Assembly (NCBI GenBank): GCA_003661605.2
Contig: QMWL02000052.1
Location: forward strand, 1-5,449
Direction: 5' to 3'
DNA: 5,449 bases
Source: an archaeon
GTDB taxonomy: Archaea; Thermoproteota; QMWL01
Shown here: piece after piece, positions 5,291 to 5,449 of the stretch
Position numbering within the stretch: position 1 is the stretch's first letter
How the letters are laid out: every line of letters begins with the position of its first letter
The notes under the pieces: generated by a model
Database searches by the model: none
The model's input: only the letters and a program-made list of their open reading frames with translations
Told to the model about the DNA's origin: nothing
Program-made: the position numbers and the translations under genes

Positions 5291-5449
5291 TTTTCGCCTG
5301 TCGCCATCCGAGCCACCACAAGAAAAAGGTTGCGGCGGTTAGTACGATACCTAATACTACGTAGGAGAGACCGCTCTTCTGATACACTTCGATGGTTGCT
5401 GCTTCTACTGCATACGCGCCTTCAAGAGCGTGTGCTACAACCTCTAAAA
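5235..5449 (-). CDS. C-terminal fragment of a membrane-anchored protein
   Basis: A minus-strand frame enters from the right edge (first full codon at 5447) and ends with TGA at 5237-5235, giving the last 70 residues of a protein. Residues about 27-48 are one strongly hydrophobic helix (YVVLGIVLTAATFFLWWLGW). A polar, highly basic tail of about 22 residues follows (RQAKIGRAEREYWRSR). By the positive-inside rule the tail is cytosolic and the preceding part lies outside, as in C-terminally anchored archaeal surface proteins; it could equally be the last helix of a polytopic protein. The frame overlaps the start of the PRC-barrel gene, so the two are probably in one operon. The family cannot be told from this fragment. 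Confidence 0.65.
   Translation of the reverse strand, partial: LEVVAHALEGAYAVEAATIEVYQKSGLSYVVLGIVLTAATFFLWWLGWRQAKIGRAEREYWRSRGYARGG

Noticed and set aside
1..5449. tRNA, rRNA, CRISPR array or insertion sequence
   Set aside because: No cloverleaf arms, regularly spaced direct repeats, terminal inverted repeats or transposase motifs were seen. Nearly all the window is accounted for by protein genes.

Overview
The window looks like an almost fully coding piece of an archaeal chromosome. It holds two complete and one partial minus-strand genes of an apparent operon, one further complete gene in the same run, a plus-strand rhomboid gene, and a partial minus-strand surface-protein gene. The archaeal reading rests on several points. 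A palindromic TTTAAA box lies about 26 nt from both divergent starts, as expected of leaderless archaeal transcripts. GTG and TTG starts are frequent, and clear Shine-Dalgarno sites are missing. The secreted protein is very dense in N-glycosylation sequons, and PRC-barrel/zinc-ribbon proteins of this kind are common in archaea. The lineage cannot be fixed. Thermoproteota is my best guess, but arginine is mostly written CGN rather than AGR, which is not typical of many hyperthermophilic crenarchaea.

Left part (1-1924). A minus-strand gene starts near 1096 and runs off the left edge. It encodes a signal peptide followed by beta-propeller blades (PQQ-like and FG-GAP-like) with about 22 N-x-S/T sequons. 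It has neither a stop nor an edge-free frame in the window, so simple ORF calling misses it. Divergent from it across a 51-bp gap is a rhomboid intramembrane protease gene (1148-1924). The two appear to share one TATA element. A membrane protease beside a heavily glycosylated surface protein suggests a cell-envelope theme, but this is inference.

Right part (1921-5449). Four co-directional minus-strand genes are packed tightly, in transcription order: (i) the C-terminus of a membrane-anchored protein; (ii) a PRC-barrel / zinc-ribbon / PRC-barrel protein with a helical tail; (iii) a small winged-helix / coiled-coil / winged-helix protein; (iv) a 597-residue P-loop AAA-type ATPase. Genes i and ii overlap. 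Genes iii and iv are separated by 1 nt. The 39-nt gap before gene iii holds a TATA-like box overlapped by a perfect 14-bp palindrome, so iii and iv may also form their own regulated unit. The ATPase converges on the rhomboid gene and their stop codons overlap by 4 bp.

The most interesting candidate system is the winged-helix protein plus ATPase pair. It combines a DNA-binding/bridging adaptor with an ATPase whose GxxGxGKSH P-loop recalls BREX-type (BrxC/BrxD, DUF2791-like) and ORC/STAND-like ATPases. Its upstream partner is a PRC-barrel protein, a fold used in archaeal cell division (CdvA, CdpB). Whether the pair serves defence, chromosome organisation or division cannot be settled from sequence alone. 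No RNA genes, insertion sequences or CRISPR arrays were seen.
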